A stretch of DNA of 64,000 nt from Micromonospora sp. WMMD961. Lineage in GTDB: Bacteria > Actinomycetota > Actinomycetes > Mycobacteriales > Micromonosporaceae. The notes below the pieces were generated by a model that saw nothing but the letters and a program-made list of their open reading frames with translations, had not been told where the DNA came from and made no database searches. Below, in pieces: positions 49,187-58,048 of this stretch. The DNA lies in the NCBI RefSeq assembly GCF_029626145.1, contig NZ_JARUBJ010000002.1:588501-652500 (forward strand), in the 5' to 3' direction. Made by a program: the position numbers and the translations under genes. The first letter of the stretch is position 1. Each line of letters starts with the position of its first letter.

Positions 49187-50175
49187 CAGAGCTTCCCGAC
49201 CGGCTGCTGCGGCACCTTCAGCGCGGCACCGGGCTGTGGGGTGACCAACTGGGTGGCCACGCTCGCGCAGACCTTAGCGCCGTAGTCCAGACCGCTCTTG
49301 ATCGGGTAACGCAGCATCACCGCGAGGCTCCACTTGTCGTTGACGGCCAGGCAGTTGACGTGCCAGTTGCCGTCGTAGTTGATCGGGGTCCAGCCGTTCT
49401 TGATGCTGACCGGGCCCTGCGCGGTGATCGACTTGGGCAGGCCGTCGATGATCCCCCAGCGGCCACCGCCCGAGGTTGGCCGCTGATCCTTCGTCGCGGT
49501 GGTGCCTCTGACCTTGGCCATCTGTTCCAGCACCCACTTGGTCCACTTCGGGCCGGCAGCCCGACCGTCGGCGATGCAGTTGCCGACCCGGACCGCGTCA
49601 CGAGGCGACATCCGGGTGAAGCTCCACCAGCCCTCGTACTTCGGGACGTTGCCCCGTTTGGTGTCGGTCAGCCCGCAGATCTTGATGGCTCGCTGCATCA
49701 CCGGCCCGATCTGCCCGTTCGGCAGCACACGGTAGGAGCCACCCGCGGCGGCGTAGATCTTGTTGGCGGCACCGTCGTTGCTGTCGATGATGGCGAGCCG
49801 AGCCTGCTCCTTCAACGCCGCCGGCGGCTCCTTGTCGCCGAGCTGGCGCAGGTAGTCGGAGACGATCCACGCCTTGATCATCGACTCGGTCGAGCTGGTC
49901 GCTGCCATGTTCGGTGACCCGGAGATCTTGCCCGTCCCACGGTCCAGCAGTGCCCAGGAGAAGAACTCACCCTGGAAGTTCACCGACACCGGGCCGGCCG
50001 CCAGTGTGGGCGGCGGTGGTGGTGCGGGCGCGGGCGCGGCGACGGTCGAGGCGGCGCCGCCTCCGCCTCCGCTGCTGGCGCCGTCGGAGAGGCGGGCGTA
50101 CGCGGCGGGGACCAGGAGGACGCCGCCGAGCAGCACCGCCGTTATGGCGAGCACCATGGTCACGCGAGATCGCAT
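49186..50175 (-). CDS. Membrane-anchored serine hydrolase, tandem paralogue
   Basis: 329 aa from ATG at 50175 (MRSRVTMVLAITAVLLGG), one N-terminal helix, Gly/Pro-rich linker. SxxK in STESMIKAWIVSDYL, SND in IIDSNDGAANKIY, KNG in SIKNGWTPINYDGNWHVNCLA. The catalytic half is clearly homologous to the downstream protein (shared GPKWTKWLL/VLEQM region, RMSPRDAVRVGNC), so the pair arose by tandem duplication. Transcribed from the 50176-50547 region and translationally coupled to the second copy. Confidence 0.82.
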   Translation of the reverse strand: MRSRVTMVLAITAVLLGGVLLVPAAYARLSDGASSGGGGGAASTVAAPAPAPPPPPTLAAGPVSVNFQGEFFSWALLDRGTGKISGSPNMAATSSTESMIKAWIVSDYLRQLGDKEPPAALKEQARLAIIDSNDGAANKIYAAAGGSYRVLPNGQIGPVMQRAIKICGLTDTKRGNVPKYEGWWSFTRMSPRDAVRVGNCIADGRAAGPKWTKWVLEQMAKVRGTTATKDQRPTSGGGRWGIIDGLPKSITAQGPVSIKNGWTPINYDGNWHVNCLAVNDKWSLAVMLRYPIKSGLDYGAKVCASVATQLVTPQPGAALKVPQQPVGKL

Positions 50176-50547
50176 GAGTGGGTGAGCTCCAGGTGTCAGG
50201 GCCGGGGGGACCGGCTTGTTGTCCGAAAGGATCGGCCGACCGCCGAGGCCGGGGGAGGTGGCCTCTGTCCTTCGCGGCAATCGTCTGAAGCCGATCGGTG
50301 TGACGGCGAAAGTCTACGTCCGGTTGTGGGACCCGCCAGACCTCGACACTAGGCAACCTGCGATAAAGGCGGGATATGGGACCGGTATGCGTTTATTGAG
50401 TGGATTCACCTTTGTCTCGTGGCCTAAGTCACGGCCACGTTCGACGGTTCGAGGTGACGTAAAGCGCTCATTCCGTTACGGATGGGATCCTCGGATTTCT
50501 GTTACACCCCCTGGCGCATCGTGGTGCAAGCTGTAACACTTAGCCTC
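50176..50547. promoter_or_regulatory. Divergent regulatory region between serine hydrolases and paaA
   Basis: 372 bases without a gene. TGTTACA at 50500-50506 and TGTAACA at 50532-50538 form an inverted pair just upstream of the paaA start at 50548; this may be a TetR-type (PaaR-like) or other operator. An AT-richer part near 50370-50410 may hold the promoter of the hydrolase pair. No regulator gene is adjacent. Confidence 0.45.
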
Positions 50548-51627
50548 ATGTATGGCAACGACTTCTCCGCCCCGGACGGCGCGCCGGACGAGGGGCCCGC
50601 CAGCGGCCTGCTGGGCGAGGTCGAGGCCGCCGAGGCCGAGCTGCGCGCGGCGGCAGCACGCGGGCGACGTGGTGGCCCCGCCCCCGACGAGGACCTCGCC
50701 GCGTACTTCGCCGAGGTCGTCGACGCCGAGCAGAAGATCGAGCCACGGGACTGGATGCCCGACGCGTACCGGCGGACGTTGATCCGGCAGATCGCCCAGC
50801 ACGCCCACTCCGAGATCATCGGGATGCAGCCGGAGGGCAACTGGATCAGCCGGGCCCCGTCGCTCAAGCGCAAGGCCATCCTGCTGGCCAAGGTGCAGGA
50901 CGAGGCGGGCCACGGCCTCTACCTCTACGCCGCCGCCGAAACCCTCGGCATCAGCCGCGACGAGCTGGTCCAACTGCTGCTCGACGGAAGGCAGAAGTAC
51001 AGCTCGATCTTCAACTACCCCACCCTGAGCTGGGCCGACGTGGGCGCGATCGGATGGCTGGTGGACGGTGCGGCGATCGTCAACCAGGTGCCGCTGTGCC
51101 GCTGCTCGTACGGGCCGTACGCCCGCGCGATGATCCGGGTCTGCAAGGAGGAGTCGTTCCACCAGCGGCAGGGCTACGAGATCCTGCACACCCTTGCGCA
51201 CGGCACCCCGGGGCAGCAGGCGATGGCCCAGGACGCGGTGGACCGCTGGTGGTACCCGTCGCTGGCCATGTTCGGCCCGCCGGACGGCGACTCCACCCAC
51301 TCCGCCCGGTCGATGGCCTGGAAGATCAAGCGTTTCTCCAACGACGACCTGCGGCAACGTTTCGTCGACATGTGCGTCCAGCAGGCCGAGATCCTCGGGC
51401 TCCGCATCCCCGACGCGGGCCTGCGCTGGAACGAGGAGCGGCAGGCGTACGACTACACCCAGCCGGACTACGACGAGCTGATGCGCGTGATCTCCGGCGA
51501 CGGGCCGTGCAACCGGGAACGGATCGCCCACCGCCGGGCCGCGCACGCCGACGGCGCATGGGTACGCGAGGCCGCCGCGGCGTACGCCGCGAAGCGGGCG
51601 GGACAGAAGGAGACGGCCGCGGCATGA
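50548..51627 (+). CDS. paaA: Phenylacetyl-CoA epoxidase subunit A
   Basis: 359 aa; ATG at 50548 chosen over upstream in-frame starts that would cover the operator. Ferritin-like di-iron catalytic subunit: EIIGMQPEGNW, the ExxH in KVQDEAGHGLYLYAAAETLG and EESFHQRQGYEILH supply the iron ligands. The complex epoxidises the ring of phenylacetyl-CoA with O2, the first oxidative step of aerobic phenylacetate degradation. It heads paaABCDE with overlapping or near-overlapping genes. The ring-opening genes are not in the window. Confidence 0.96.
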   Translation: MYGNDFSAPDGAPDEGPASGLLGEVEAAEAELRAAAARGRRGGPAPDEDLAAYFAEVVDAEQKIEPRDWMPDAYRRTLIRQIAQHAHSEIIGMQPEGNWISRAPSLKRKAILLAKVQDEAGHGLYLYAAAETLGISRDELVQLLLDGRQKYSSIFNYPTLSWADVGAIGWLVDGAAIVNQVPLCRCSYGPYARAMIRVCKEESFHQRQGYEILHTLAHGTPGQQAMAQDAVDRWWYPSLAMFGPPDGDSTHSARSMAWKIKRFSNDDLRQRFVDMCVQQAEILGLRIPDAGLRWNEERQAYDYTQPDYDELMRVISGDGPCNRERIAHRRAAHADGAWVREAAAAYAAKRAGQKETAAA

Positions 51628-51908
51628 CGCAACACACCCCTCTCTGGGAGGTCTTCGTGCGGGCCCGACGCGGGCTGTCGCACACCCACGTCGGCAGCCT
51701 GCACGCCCCCGACGCCGAGCTGGCCCTGCGCAACGCCCGGGACCTCTACACCCGCCGCCAGGAGGGTGTGTCGATCTGGGTGGTGCCGGCCGGCGCGATC
51801 ACCGCGTCCAGCCCGGACGAGAAGGACGCCTTCTTCGACCCGGCCGCCGACAAGGTCTACCGTCACCCCACCTTCTACGAGGTGCCGGACGGGGTGGCTC
51901 ACCTGTGA
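51624..51908 (+). CDS. paaB: Phenylacetyl-CoA epoxidase subunit B
   Basis: 94 aa, ATGA overlap with paaA. Typical small PaaB: PLWEVFVRARRGLSHTHVGSLHAPDAELALRNARDLYTRRQEGVSIWVVP. Its role is structural, bridging PaaAC heterodimers. The family length is about 95, so it is complete. A GTGAGCG-type spacer separates it from paaC. Confidence 0.96.
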   Translation: MTQHTPLWEVFVRARRGLSHTHVGSLHAPDAELALRNARDLYTRRQEGVSIWVVPAGAITASSPDEKDAFFDPAADKVYRHPTFYEVPDGVAHL

Positions 51909-51984
51909 GTGAGCGGAGCGAGCGAACCGGCCGGCTCAGCAGCGGGGCGCTTCGCGTCGCCGCCGAGCGCAGCGAGGTGACGGC
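51909..51984 (+). repeat. Intra-operonic spacer with GTGAGCG-type element
   Basis: Starts right after the paaB stop with GTGAGCGGAGCGAGCGAACC and ends with GAGCGCAGCGAGGTGACGGC at the paaC GTG. It resembles the hemL spacer at 2843-2905 and is the only sizeable gap in the otherwise overlapping paa operon. Confidence 0.4.
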
Positions 51985-52710
51985 GTGAACGGGCCCTTCG
52001 ACTTCACCCTCGGCCTCGCCGACGACGCGTTGATCGCGGCGCAGCGGTTGGCCGAGTGGACCACCCGCGCGCCGGAGATGGAAGAGGACATCGCGCTGGC
52101 CAACATCGCCCTCGACCAGCTCGGCGCGGCCCGCCTGCTGTTGTCGTACGCGGGCGAGTTGGAGGGCGCGGGTCGGGACGAGGACGCGTTGGCGTACCTG
52201 CGCGACGACCGCGAGTTCCGCAACGCGCTCCTGGTCGAACTGCCCAACGGCGACTTCGCGGTGACGATGGCGAAGCTGTTCTTCCTGGCCGCGTACCAGT
52301 TGCCGCTGTACACCGCGCTGGTCGACTGCGCGGACGAGCGGCTGGCCGCGATCGGCGCGAAGGCACGCAAGGAGTCGGCGTACCACCTGGACCACGGCGC
52401 GCTGTGGGTGAAGCGGCTCGGCGACGGCACCGAGGAGTCGCACCGTCGCATGCAGGCGGCGGTCGACCAGGTGTGGCCGTACACCCATGAGCTGTTCGTC
52501 GCGGACCCGGCGGCGCCGGTCGACCCGGCCACCCTGCGGCCGGCGTTCGACGAGACGGTCGGCGCGGTGCTGGCCGAGGCGACGCTCAGTCGGCCGGAGA
52601 GCGGCTGGGCGCCGGCCGGCGGACGAACCGGCGTGCACACCGAGCACCTGGCCTACCTGCTCGCCGAGATGCAGGTGTTGCACCGCGCCCACCCCGGAGC
52701 GCGGTGGTGA
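51985..52710 (+). CDS. paaC: Phenylacetyl-CoA epoxidase subunit C
   Basis: 241 aa, GTG start. Ferritin-like non-catalytic partner of PaaA: DALIAAQRLAEWTTRAPEMEEDIALANIALDQLGAARLLL, then KESAYHLDHGALWVKRLGDGTEESHRRM. The fold keeps some acidic and His residues but is known not to be the catalytic di-iron site. Its stop overlaps the paaD start. Confidence 0.95.
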   Translation: MNGPFDFTLGLADDALIAAQRLAEWTTRAPEMEEDIALANIALDQLGAARLLLSYAGELEGAGRDEDALAYLRDDREFRNALLVELPNGDFAVTMAKLFFLAAYQLPLYTALVDCADERLAAIGAKARKESAYHLDHGALWVKRLGDGTEESHRRMQAAVDQVWPYTHELFVADPAAPVDPATLRPAFDETVGAVLAEATLSRPESGWAPAGGRTGVHTEHLAYLLAEMQVLHRAHPGARW

Positions 52711-53180
52711 ACCCCAGGGCGGCGGCCGCGTCGGTGGTGGACCCGGAGATCCGGGTCATCACCATCGACGAGCTGGGCATCCTGCGGGCCGTCGAGGAGG
52801 ATCCGGTCAGCGGCCGGGTCACCGTCACCATCACCCCGACCTACACCGGCTGCCCGGCGATGGACGTGATCCGCGCCGACATCCGCCGCGCGCTCGCGGT
52901 GGCGGGTCACCCCGACGCCGAGATCCGCACCGTCTTCAGCCCACCGTGGAGCACCGACTGGATCTCCGCGGACGGGCGGGCGAAGCTCGCCGCCGCCGGG
53001 ATCGCGCCGCCGGCTCCGGCTCCGGCACCCGGCGTCGTGTCGCTGACCCTCGCGGTCCGCTGCCCGCGGTGCGGCTCGCCGGAGACCGAGCAGGTCAGCC
53101 GCTTCGGCTCCACCGCGTGCAAGGCGCTGTGGCGGTGCCGTTCCTGCTCCGAACCCTTCGACCACCTGAAGGCGCTGTGA
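52707..53180 (+). CDS. paaD: Phenylacetyl-CoA epoxidase maturation/auxiliary subunit D
   Basis: 157 aa from GTG at 52707 (GTGA overlap; GTG at 52704 is possible but only four bases from GGAG). DUF59/MIP18-type N-terminal domain (DPEIRVITIDELGILRAVEEDP ... TYTGCPAMDVIRADI) as in iron-sulfur assembly factors, then a C-terminal zinc-ribbon-like tail with CPRCGS and CRSCSEPFDHLK pairs. It is thought to aid cluster or di-iron assembly in the epoxidase. Confidence 0.93.
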   Translation: MNPRAAAASVVDPEIRVITIDELGILRAVEEDPVSGRVTVTITPTYTGCPAMDVIRADIRRALAVAGHPDAEIRTVFSPPWSTDWISADGRAKLAAAGIAPPAPAPAPGVVSLTLAVRCPRCGSPETEQVSRFGSTACKALWRCRSCSEPFDHLKAL

Positions 53181-54286
53181 CTGTCACGATCACCCGCCCG
53201 GCCCGCCGCCGGCCGGTCTTCCATCCGCTGTCCGTCGACGCCGTCGACCGCCTCACCGACGATTCCGTGGCGGTGACCTTCGCCGTACCCGAGGAGTTGC
53301 GGGAGACCTTCGCGTTCCGCGCGGGTCAGCACCTCACCGTCCGTCGCGTCGCCGAGGACGGCACCGACGTGCGCCGGTCGTACTCGATCTGCTCCACCCC
53401 CGACGACCTGGCCCGGCACGGCCGGTTGCGGATCGGGGTGCGCGAGGTCCCCGGCGGCGCCTTCTCGGCGTTCGCCTGCGGGGCGCTGCGCGGCGGCGAC
53501 ACGGTCGAGGTGCTGCCGCCGCTGGGCACGTTCACCACGGCGTTCGCGCCGGACCGGGTGCGGCACTACGGCGCGGTCGTCGCGGGCTCCGGCATCACCC
53601 CGGTGCTCGGGCTGGTCGCGACCGCCCTGGCCGTCGAGCCGGCCAGCACCTTCACAGTGGTGTACGGCAACCGCACGGCGAACACGGTGATGTTCGCCGA
53701 GGAGTTGGCCGACCTGAAGGACCGCCATCCCAGCCGCCTGCACCTGGTGCACGTGCTCTCCCGGGAGCAGGGCGAGTCCCCGCTGCTCTCCGGGCGGGTC
53801 GACGCGGAACGGCTGGGCCGGTTGCTCGGCAGCATCGTGCCGGGTGACCTGATCGAGGAGTGGTTCCTCTGCGGCCCGTACGGCATGGTGGTCGACGTCC
53901 GGGACGTGTTGACCGGTCGAGGGCTGCCCGAGTCGGCGGTGCACACCGAACTGTTCCACGTCGACGCGCCGCCGGAGCCGGTCCGCCGGCCGGTCGACCG
54001 GGCCGGCGCCGGAACCGAGGTGACCATCGTGCTGGACGGCCGATCGTCGAGCTTCACCATGGGTCGCGAGGAGCGGGTGCTGGACGCCGCGCTGAAGGTG
54101 CGCGGCGAGTTGCCGTACGCCTGCAAGGGTGGTGTCTGCTCGACCTGCAAGGCGAAGGTCGTCGACGGGTCGGTCACGATGGCCCGCAACTACGCGCTGG
54201 AGCCGGACGAGTTGGCCGCCGGCTACGTGCTGACCTGCCAGTCCAGCCCTACGACCGACACGCTGACCGTCGACTACGACGCCTGA
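53177..54286 (+). CDS. paaE: Phenylacetyl-CoA epoxidase reductase subunit E
   Basis: 369 aa from GTG in a GTGA overlap. Ferredoxin-NADP reductase-like part: FAD site VRRSYSICSTPD near residue 70 and NADPH site GSGITPVLGL near residue 140. The C-terminal plant-type 2Fe-2S domain has CKGGVCSTCKAKV and CQSSP (CxxxxCxxC...C). It passes electrons from NADPH to PaaA. The operon ends here; the next gene is 93 bases away and unrelated. Confidence 0.96.
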   Translation: MTVTITRPARRRPVFHPLSVDAVDRLTDDSVAVTFAVPEELRETFAFRAGQHLTVRRVAEDGTDVRRSYSICSTPDDLARHGRLRIGVREVPGGAFSAFACGALRGGDTVEVLPPLGTFTTAFAPDRVRHYGAVVAGSGITPVLGLVATALAVEPASTFTVVYGNRTANTVMFAEELADLKDRHPSRLHLVHVLSREQGESPLLSGRVDAERLGRLLGSIVPGDLIEEWFLCGPYGMVVDVRDVLTGRGLPESAVHTELFHVDAPPEPVRRPVDRAGAGTEVTIVLDGRSSSFTMGREERVLDAALKVRGELPYACKGGVCSTCKAKVVDGSVTMARNYALEPDELAAGYVLTCQSSPTTDTLTVDYDA

Positions 54287-54379
54287 GGCGCTGCGACGGG
54301 GCAGCGCGTGCTCGTCTATCTCACATAGAGTCCCCCTGCTGCTACGGCTGGCAGCCACAGTCGACGTTCGGGGGCTTCG

Positions 54380-57300
54380 GTGGGACGTACCAAGCGATGG
54401 CGTGCGCAAATTGGACTCTTGAGTCGGGGAGCGGTGGCCCTCCTGGCTGCTGCCTCCCTCACGGTGGGCGTCGGCCATGTGCCCGCCGCCGCCGACCCGG
54501 TGGACGTGTCGGGGGAGCGGGCACTCGCGGTCTGGCTGATGAAGAGTGGCAGCCCGGTGCTCAGCTATGCGGCCGAGGCGGCGCTCGTCGGCAGTGACGC
54601 CGACGTCCACGCCTTCGTCACGACCGGCCAGCAGGTGGCCCGAGCGCAGGACGACCGGGTCCGGATCGCCGAGCTGATGGCGCTGAGCGGGCCGGCCGTG
54701 AACGCGGCGGCCCAGCAGGTGCTGCGCGGATCGGAAGCGGACGCCCGGGCATTCCTGGAAACCGGCTTCGTCGCTCCCATGCGGCAGGACCAGCGCGTCC
54801 GGATCGCCGAGATCATCACTCTCGGCGGGCCGGCCACCGATGCGGCGGCCCAGACGGCGTTGAACGCGGGGGACCAGGCGGTCGCCGAGTTCCTCGTGTC
54901 CGGGCAGTACCAGGCCCGCGTCCAGGACGACCGGATCGCGACCGCGGAGATCATGGCGGTCGGTGGCGCGAATGTGCGGGCGGCCGCACAGACGGCGCTG
55001 CGGGGCACCCCGGTCGACGTCCGGGAGTTCCTCGACCGGGGCCAGCACGTGGCCCGCGCACGGGACGAGGAGATCTTGACCGTCTCGCGCCTGGTCGAGT
55101 TGGCGACGCAGGCGCAGGAGACGGCAGCCCGGGAGACGCAGGCCGCCAAGGACGCCTCGGCGCGGGCGGTCACCGCCGCCCGGCTGGCGAAGGAGGCGGC
55201 GCAGACAGCGGCCGCCGAGACGGCGGCCGCGAAGGATTCGGCCAGCCAGGCGGCGGCAGCAGCCGCCCGGGCGGCCAACGCGGCCTCCCGCGCGGCTGCG
55301 GCGGCCCAGGAGGCGATCGGCGCGGCCAGCGCGGCCAACAACGCGGCCCGGGTGGCGTCCAACGCGGCGGCCAGGGCGGCCTCCGCGGCCGCGCTCGCGG
55401 GTCGTGCGGCCTCCGATGCGCGCGGTGCCGCCGCGGCGGCGGCCACCGACGCCAACAAGGCTAGCCTCGCCCGCCAGGCGGCGCAGCGAGCCCGGGACGT
55501 GGGCAAGGCGGCGCGTCGCGCCGCCGAGGCGGCCCGCGCCTCGGCGGACGCCGCGGAGGCCTCCGGCGGTGCCGCCGCGGCGGCTCGCAGCGCGGCGGCG
55601 AACGCGCAACTAGCGGCCAACGCCGCCGACGAGGCCGGTGGACACGCGAACGTCGCCGAGGAGCAGGCGCGGCAGGCGCGGGCGGCCGCAGCCAAGGCAC
55701 GACGGTTGGCCGCTCGCGCTGATCGTGCGGCGGATGCTGCGCAGCGACTGGCGGCGACGGCGGCGACGGAGGCGCGGAAGGCGTACCGGTTCGCCCTCGA
55801 CGCGGCGGGGCACGCGGAGGCCGCCGCCGCGGCGGCCGACGATGCCGCCGAGCATGCCGGTGAGGCTGCGGAGGCCGCAGCCCGGTCGACGGCGCATGCC
55901 GCCGCGGCTGCGGAGGCCGCCAACCTGGCCGGTGAGGCGGCAGCCCAGGCGGACGCGGTGGAGCAGGCCGCCCGGACGGCTGACGCCGAGCGCCTGACCA
56001 TCGAGACCGAGGAGCGTCTGGAGGCGGCCGGCGAGGCGCGGCAGGAGGAACTCGACCGGCCGGTGCCACCGGCGTGGGACGTGCCGGAACTCGACCGACT
56101 GCACCCGGAGACCCGGCGGCTGCTCGACGAGGCCACGGCATCGGGAGCCCCCACGGAAACCGTTCTGCGCAGCGGTCGGTTGGCCGCTCTGCGGTTGGCC
56201 AACGAGGCCGGTCCCTGGACCCGGGCCGCCGCCGAGGATGCGCTGAGCGGTGCGGAGGCGGATCTGCGTCACTTCCTGACCGCCGGGCGGCTGACGGCGG
56301 CGGAACAGGACGACCGGGCGCGCGTGGCGCACCTGGCGGACACCACCGACAAGCCGGCACTGGCCCAGGCCGCCGAGGCGGCGCTCGCTGGTACGCACGC
56401 CACGATCGTCGACTTCCTTCGGCTGCCCATGTACGAGGGCAAGATCCAGGACGACCGTGTCGCCATCGCGGAGGTCATGGCTCGTGGTGGTCCCAGCACG
56501 GACGCCGCCGCCCAGGTCGCACTGAGGGGCACCCCGGCAGACGCCCACGCCTTCCTGCGTACCGGTCAGTACGCCGCCGCCGAGCAGGACGACCGGATCG
56601 CCATCGCCACCATCATGTCGGGTGCCGGTGCGGAGCTCACCGCCGCCGCCCGGATCGCCCTGGCGGGGCCACGGCAGGGCCTGCGTGACTTCATCACGGT
56701 CGAGCAGCACAAGGCCCGGCAGCGCGACCAGGAGACGGCCACGCACGTGGCGACCGTCCGCCAGTACGTCGCACAGGCCGCCGGAGTCGCCGCCACCGCG
56801 CGGGCCGACGCGGCGGAGGCGGCACGGGTCGCGGCGGTGGCCCGCAAGGCTGCCGCCGAGGCCGAGATGTACGCGCAGCAGGCGCGCGACGCGGCCGACG
56901 ACGCGCAGGGGTACGCGGATCAGGCGGCTGTCTCCGCCGCCCAGGCCAAGGCCTCGGCGGAGGCCGCGGAGGCCGCCGCCAGGGCCGCCCGCGACGCGGC
57001 GAACTCGGCCAAGCGGGCTGCCGTGAGCGCGACCGCTTCGGCGGCGCAGGCGACCGCCTCCGCCGCCCAGGCGCGGAGCTTCGCCAACGACGCCTACGCC
57101 GCGGCTGCCGCGGCCCGCGCCTCCGCCATCGCGGCCGGCAAGGACGCGGCGCTGGCCGCCGAGGCGGCCCGCGAGGCGGCCGCGCACGCCATCGAGCTGC
57201 AGCGCCAGGAGGACGCCGCCACCCGGCAGGCCGAACAGGCGGAGGTAGACGGCGACCCCGGGCTCAAGGAGTACGAGAACTCGACCACGATGATCGAGTT

Positions 57301-58048
57301 CGATGGAGCGTGCTACCTCAATGGGATCAAACTTCCGGCGACGTTGGGTGTCGGTTCCTGTGCCGAGCTGGCGAAGGACTTCGACGCCTGGCTCGGCGAT
57401 TGGGCTGGCAACATCAGCTGGGAGACCCTGCAGGGCAGGCCGGATGTCGCCGAGCAGCTGCTCTACGATTACTGCCAGAACACCCGACACGGCATCTCGT
57501 TCCCGTGGGACAGCCCGGACACCTGCGGGGCCGAGCTGAAGCGTCAGCTCAAGGATGTCGTCGGCACCCCGGTTGTCATCCGCTACATGGAGTCGGGCAT
57601 CGGGCCGGCGGTGCGGCCGCTGGGTAAGGCGCTCGGGCTGGTGGGCAAGGTGCCCAGCGTCGCTCAGCTCTCCCGGGGCGCGCTCGCACGAGTGGGCGAC
57701 TTCGCCAGCGAGGCGTCGGCGTTCAGCCACTACGCCAAGCACGTCAAGGGAATCATCCTGAAGAACGGCAAGACGCGGTTGAGGGTCGACGGGACGGGAA
57801 AGGTGGTCGCGCCGGACATGCCGGAGTTCGCGAGTTACTCTGCCTACCGGCAGGCGGCTCGCCAGTTCATGGGCGGCCCGAAGCCTCCGGGCGCCGTCGA
57901 GGGCGTCCGTAGGGGCGGTGACCTCGTCCGGGTGGACCCGAACACGGGCTGGTTCGGCATCCGTGCACCCGACGGTTCGATCCGCTCCTTCTTCCGCCCC
58001 ACCGAAATGAGTCCGATGGACTACTTCCGTTCGCAGTTCACGCCATGA
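54380..58048 (+). CDS. ALF-repeat polymorphic toxin with Ala-rich stalks and C-terminal nuclease-like domain
   Basis: 1222 aa, GTG start with GGGGG upstream. Layout: Sec signal peptide (GLLSRGAVALLAAASLTVGVG, cut near residue 38); four ALF repeats of about 46 aa (residues 45-230, e.g. DDRVRIAELMALSGPAVNA); Ala-rich coiled coil (235-555); a second set of four ALF repeats (570-785); second Ala-rich coil (790-955); a pretoxin region (960-1115, two Cys-containing segments); and a C-terminal domain (1117-1222) ending GGDLVRVDPNTGWFGIRAPD then RSFFRPTEM and MDYFRSQF. That C-terminal pattern is recalled from contact-dependent and polymorphic toxins of the BECR nuclease fold. The catalytic residues are not proven. 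The next gene overlaps the stop and looks like its immunity protein. Confidence 0.82.
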   Translation: MGRTKRWRAQIGLLSRGAVALLAAASLTVGVGHVPAAADPVDVSGERALAVWLMKSGSPVLSYAAEAALVGSDADVHAFVTTGQQVARAQDDRVRIAELMALSGPAVNAAAQQVLRGSEADARAFLETGFVAPMRQDQRVRIAEIITLGGPATDAAAQTALNAGDQAVAEFLVSGQYQARVQDDRIATAEIMAVGGANVRAAAQTALRGTPVDVREFLDRGQHVARARDEEILTVSRLVELATQAQETAARETQAAKDASARAVTAARLAKEAAQTAAAETAAAKDSASQAAAAAARAANAASRAAAAAQEAIGAASAANNAARVASNAAARAASAAALAGRAASDARGAAAAAATDANKASLARQAAQRARDVGKAARRAAEAARASADAAEASGGAAAAARSAAANAQLAANAADEAGGHANVAEEQARQARAAAAKARRLAARADRAADAAQRLAATAATEARKAYRFALDAAGHAEAAAAAADDAAEHAGEAAEAAARSTAHAAAAAEAANLAGEAAAQADAVEQAARTADAERLTIETEERLEAAGEARQEELDRPVPPAWDVPELDRLHPETRRLLDEATASGAPTETVLRSGRLAALRLANEAGPWTRAAAEDALSGAEADLRHFLTAGRLTAAEQDDRARVAHLADTTDKPALAQAAEAALAGTHATIVDFLRLPMYEGKIQDDRVAIAEVMARGGPSTDAAAQVALRGTPADAHAFLRTGQYAAAEQDDRIAIATIMSGAGAELTAAARIALAGPRQGLRDFITVEQHKARQRDQETATHVATVRQYVAQAAGVAATARADAAEAARVAAVARKAAAEAEMYAQQARDAADDAQGYADQAAVSAAQAKASAEAAEAAARAARDAANSAKRAAVSATASAAQATASAAQARSFANDAYAAAAAARASAIAAGKDAALAAEAAREAAAHAIELQRQEDAATRQAEQAEVDGDPGLKEYENSTTMIEFDGACYLNGIKLPATLGVGSCAELAKDFDAWLGDWAGNISWETLQGRPDVAEQLLYDYCQNTRHGISFPWDSPDTCGAELKRQLKDVVGTPVVIRYMESGIGPAVRPLGKALGLVGKVPSVAQLSRGALARVGDFASEASAFSHYAKHVKGIILKNGKTRLRVDGTGKVVAPDMPEFASYSAYRQAARQFMGGPKPPGAVEGVRRGGDLVRVDPNTGWFGIRAPDGSIRSFFRPTEMSPMDYFRSQFTP

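Noticed and set aside
52907..55609. 900-codon minus-strand ORF across paaD, paaE and the toxin gene
   Set aside because: Shadow of well-supported paa genes and the Ala-rich coil; Arg/Gly-rich with no recognisable domain or start site.
55610..57742. 710-codon minus-strand ORF opposite the toxin
   Set aside because: Produced by GCC/GCG codon runs of the Ala-rich region on the other strand.
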